In this document: positions 40,854-42,621 of the stretch, piece by piece
Position numbering within the stretch: position 1 is the first letter of the stretch
Layout of the letters: each line of letters starts with the position of its first letter
NCBI RefSeq assembly: GCF_014700075.1
Contig: NZ_JACXBU010000020.1
Location: 1-42,621, forward strand
Origin: Pseudomonas sp. JM0905a
GTDB lineage: Bacteria > Pseudomonadota > Gammaproteobacteria > Pseudomonadales > Pseudomonadaceae
Length of the DNA: 42,621 nt
Reading direction: 5' to 3'
The notes under the pieces: generated by a model
Seen by the model: only the letters and a program-made list of their open reading frames with translations
The model's database searches: none
Told to the model about the DNA's origin: nothing
Translations under genes and position numbers: made by a program

Positions 40854-40949
40854 GTGGGGGCGATTTCAATCGCCAAGCGGGCCGCAGGTCCGCCCTTCCG
40901 GTCCTGAGTGGGGCAGCTTCGCCGCCCTTGGCGAATGAATTCGCCCCTA
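40854..40949. repeat. Family A REPIN
   Basis: GTGGGGGCGATTTCAATCGC at the left and GCGAATGAATTCGCCCCTAC at the right. Lies between the dgc terminator and the convergent gbdR stop; a stray head fragment (ATTCGCCAAGG) follows at about 40960. Confidence 0.82.
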
Positions 40950-40978
40950 CAGGCTCCTCATTCGCCAAGGGAGGTGCG

Positions 40979-42082
40979 TTACACCACCCGCACGCTGGCG
41001 AAAGTGGACTCACCCTGGGCGCGGGTCAGGGCGACGCCAGCGGTGGACGGCGCGTTGCGTACCAGCTCATCCGGTACCGGCATGAGGGCCACCACGTTGG
41101 CGTTCTGGCCGGCGCGCTCATCACGCGGCGGGATGCCGAAATACTCGCGGTAGCACTTGGAGAAGTGCGGGGTGGACACGAAGCCGCACACCGACGCCAC
41201 CTCGATGATGGACATGGCGGTCTGCTTCAGCAGCTGGCGGGCGCGGATCAGGCGCAGCTTCAGGTAATAGCGCGACGGCGAGCAGTGCAGGTATTTCTGA
41301 AACAGGCGCTCCAGTTGACGTCGGGAAACATCGACGTAGGTGGCCAGCTCGTCGAGGTCGATGGGCTCCTCCAGGTTGGCTTCCATCAGCGCGACGATTT
41401 CCTGCAGCTTCGGCTGGTTGGTGCCGAGCATGTGCTTGAGCGGTACGCGCTGGTGGTCCTGCTCGTTGCGGATGCGCTCGTAGATGAACATCTCGGAAAT
41501 GGCGGCAGCCAGTTCGCGGCCGTGCTCGCGGGCGATCAGGTGCAGCATCATGTCCATCGGCGCGGTGCCGCCGGACGAGGTGTTGCGGTTGCGGTCGATG
41601 GAGAACAGGCGGGTGCTGATGCCGGCGCGGGGGAAGGCTTCCTGCATCGCCGCCAGGCATTCCCAATGCACGCTGCACTCGAAACCATCGAGCAGGCCGG
41701 CCTTGGCCAGTGCCCAGCTGCCGGTGCACACGGCGCCCAGCTGGCGGCCCTGGCGGGACTGGGACTGCAGCCACTGCACGTGTTCACGGCTGACACTGTG
41801 CTGGATGTCAACGCCGCCGCAGACGATCACGGCATCCAGCGCCGGGGCGTTGTCCAGGCCGCTGTCGGGGGTGATCTGCAGGCCGTCGCTGGCGCTCACG
41901 GGACGGGCATCCTGGCTGAGCGTGTACCAGCGATAGAGTTCGCGGCCGGAGAGGTGGTTGGCCATGCGCAGCGGTTCGACCGCGGATGCCAGGGAAATCA
42001 GGGTGAAGTTATCCAGCAGCAGGAAACCGATGGACTGGGGAACACGGTTCTGGGGTTGAGCCCCTTGGTTGAACTGTGACAT
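40979..42082 (-). CDS. gbdR: Glycine betaine/dimethylglycine-responsive activator, AraC family
   Basis: 367 residues starting MSQFNQGAQPQNRVPQSIGF. N-terminal DJ-1/PfpI-like ligand domain (about 15-205; LGAVCTGSWALAKAGLLDG contains the nucleophile-elbow-like cysteine) and C-terminal AraC DNA-binding domain (about 230-330; LATYVDVSRRQLERLFQKYL, then CGFVSTPHFSKCYREYFG). GbdR activates gbcA, gbcB, dgcA and other choline-related genes in P. aeruginosa when betaine or dimethylglycine is present. PA5380 equivalent, next to a serine dehydratase gene as in that species. GAGGG lies before the ATG. Confidence 0.95.
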   Translation of the reverse strand: MSQFNQGAQPQNRVPQSIGFLLLDNFTLISLASAVEPLRMANHLSGRELYRWYTLSQDARPVSASDGLQITPDSGLDNAPALDAVIVCGGVDIQHSVSREHVQWLQSQSRQGRQLGAVCTGSWALAKAGLLDGFECSVHWECLAAMQEAFPRAGISTRLFSIDRNRNTSSGGTAPMDMMLHLIAREHGRELAAAISEMFIYERIRNEQDHQRVPLKHMLGTNQPKLQEIVALMEANLEEPIDLDELATYVDVSRRQLERLFQKYLHCSPSRYYLKLRLIRARQLLKQTAMSIIEVASVCGFVSTPHFSKCYREYFGIPPRDERAGQNANVVALMPVPDELVRNAPSTAGVALTRAQGESTFASVRVV

Positions 42083-42112
42083 CAGCGAAACCCTCAGCTA
42101 GGCACGGAGCGG

Positions 42113-42134
42113 AGCCTCGTTTAGAGGCTTTTTT
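42113..42134 (+). terminator. Intrinsic terminator-like hairpin on the plus strand
   Basis: AGCCTC (42113-42118) pairs with GAGGCT (42124-42129), followed by TTTTT. There is no plus-strand gene for it to end: the nearest has its own terminator at 40789. It would stop transcription running antisense across gbdR. Confidence 0.55.
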
Positions 42135-42167
42135 GTTATGGCCTGGTCTTCAAAACCAGGGAATACC

Positions 42168-42196
42168 AAATCTAGGCAAAGGTCGTGCCTAGATTT
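42168..42196. repeat. Perfect 11-bp inverted repeat upstream of gbdR
   Basis: AAATCTAGGCA (42168-42178) and TGCCTAGATTT (42186-42196), exact inverted copies with a 7-nt spacer. It contains two of the CTAGGC motifs. Either a dimeric operator or an RNA hairpin; lies 86-114 bp upstream of the gbdR start. Confidence 0.6.
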
Positions 42197-42472
42197 ATTG
42201 ATCGTTCAATTAAAAACAGCAGATTCCTCCAAGGCCCGTGCCATTCGGCCTAGGCGTCAGCGACAGAATCATTCTGTTTACGACCGCGAGAGCCCGCATC
42301 CGGCGGGCCCTGGGGACTTAGGTAGCACAGGCGGTGTCAGCGAATGTCACCCCGCGCCATGGGACAATACCTTCAGTAACAGACGGAATATTCATAACCG
42401 GACCAGCCGGTCATAACCGCCCCGCCGCATCACGCACCAGAATTGGGCGGCGGCGGCCGCCCGTGATCGAGA

Positions 42473-42621
42473 TCAGCACTCGATGGCGCTGACCGCCAGG
42501 CCACCGCGCGAGGTTTCCTTGTACTTGTCGTGCATGTCGGCGCCGGTGTCGCGCATGGTGCGGATCACCCGGTCCAGCGAGATGAAGTGCTCGCCGTCGC
42601 CGCGCAGGGCCATCTGCGCCG
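42473..42621 (-). CDS. sdaB: L-serine dehydratase, C-terminal fragment (cut by window edge)
   Basis: The last 49 codons of a leftward gene, ending with TGA at 42473-42475. The peptide contains [20 protein letters not shown] and ends [14 protein letters not shown]; the terminal cysteine next to the stop and the [11 protein letters not shown] segment are hallmarks of iron-sulfur L-serine dehydratases. In P. aeruginosa, sdaB (PA5379) lies next to gbdR (PA5380), as here. Converts serine to pyruvate, at the end of the betaine to glycine to serine path. Confidence 0.9.
   Translation of the reverse strand, partial: AQMALRGDGEHFISLDRVIRTMRDTGADMHDKYKETSRGGLAVSAIEC

Larger units (their letters stand above)
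42083..42472. promoter_or_regulatory. gbdR upstream region with repeated CTAGGC motifs
   Basis: 390 bp with no gene. CTAGGC occurs at 42098-42103 and 42172-42177, in reverse at 42187-42192, and as the palindrome GCCTAGGC at 42248-42255. Several hairpins are visible (42113-42129, 42142-42160, 42168-42196). Two direct copies of CATAACCG lie near 42395-42420. The stretch 42120-42240 is AT-rich compared with neighbours. Confidence 0.5.

Noticed and set aside
42142-42160. CCTGGTCTTCAAAACCAGG looks like a tRNA anticodon arm with UCA in the loop, as in selenocysteine tRNA.
   Set aside because: No acceptor stem, T-arm or D-arm could be built around it, and the formate dehydrogenase here uses Cys. 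Treated as a simple hairpin.
1-42621. CRISPR arrays, insertion sequences, prophage genes or integrases.
   Set aside because: None seen. The fimbria/phosphorelay block has no visible transposase, integrase or flanking tRNA, and no clear direct repeats were found at its edges.

Overview
The window looks like a Pseudomonas chromosome: high GC, gene content and order close to the P. aeruginosa PA5379-PA5413 glycine betaine/carnitine region, and dense REP-type intergenic repeats. It is read as a P. aeruginosa-group or resinovorans/nitroreducens-type species; that placement is inference. Both edges cut an L-serine dehydratase gene: an N-terminus at the left and the C-terminus of a different copy at the right.

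Layout. 1-6.9 kb: serine dehydratase (partial), a hotdog thioesterase, a small secreted Cys-rich protein, low-specificity threonine aldolase, an EF-G-like GTPase and a beta-class glutathione transferase, separated by long non-coding gaps full of repeats. 6.9-9.8 kb: divergent gbcB and gbcA (glycine betaine to dimethylglycine), then a 29-residue membrane peptide and a terminator. 9.9-21.7 kb: a chaperone-usher fimbrial cluster (short fimbrial protein, major pilin, chaperone, usher) joined to a Roc/Bvg-type phosphorelay (two RocA-like regulators, a RocR-like EAL phosphodiesterase, a RocS-like sensor with two periplasmic binding domains). This block sits between gbcA and the carnitine operon and looks like an insertion. 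21.7-26.5 kb: carnitine catabolism (caiX-cdhC-cdhA-cdhB, divergent cdhR). 26.7-31.9 kb: soluble NAD-dependent formate dehydrogenase fdsGBAD. 32.4-40.8 kb: dimethylglycine demethylation (M19 dipeptidase-like protein, DUF protein, dgcA, dgcB, ETF alpha, ETF beta, small protein). 41-42.1 kb: gbdR, the betaine-responsive activator.

How the genes fit together. Carnitine is bound by CaiX, oxidised by CdhA, cleaved by CdhC and released as betaine by CdhB. GbcAB and then DgcAB/ETF demethylate betaine towards sarcosine and glycine. Demethylation yields C1 units that can end as formate, which Fds can oxidise to CO2 with NADH. Threonine aldolase and serine dehydratases handle glycine/serine. GbdR and CdhR are paired AraC-type sensors of betaine and carnitine.

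Most notable: the self-contained fimbria plus phosphorelay block, with BvgA-like inverted heptads (TAGGA..TCCTA type) upstream of the fimbrial genes and in both regulator gaps; a dispersed ~140-bp element bounded by DnaA-box-like TGTGGAtAA motifs, confined to the first 6.9 kb; two REPIN families, one of which supplies the C-terminus of CdhR and another of which lies at three junctions of the dgc operon; and active-site departures in DgcA (a cluster Cys replaced by Ala) and in the M19 dipeptidase homologue (one metal site missing).
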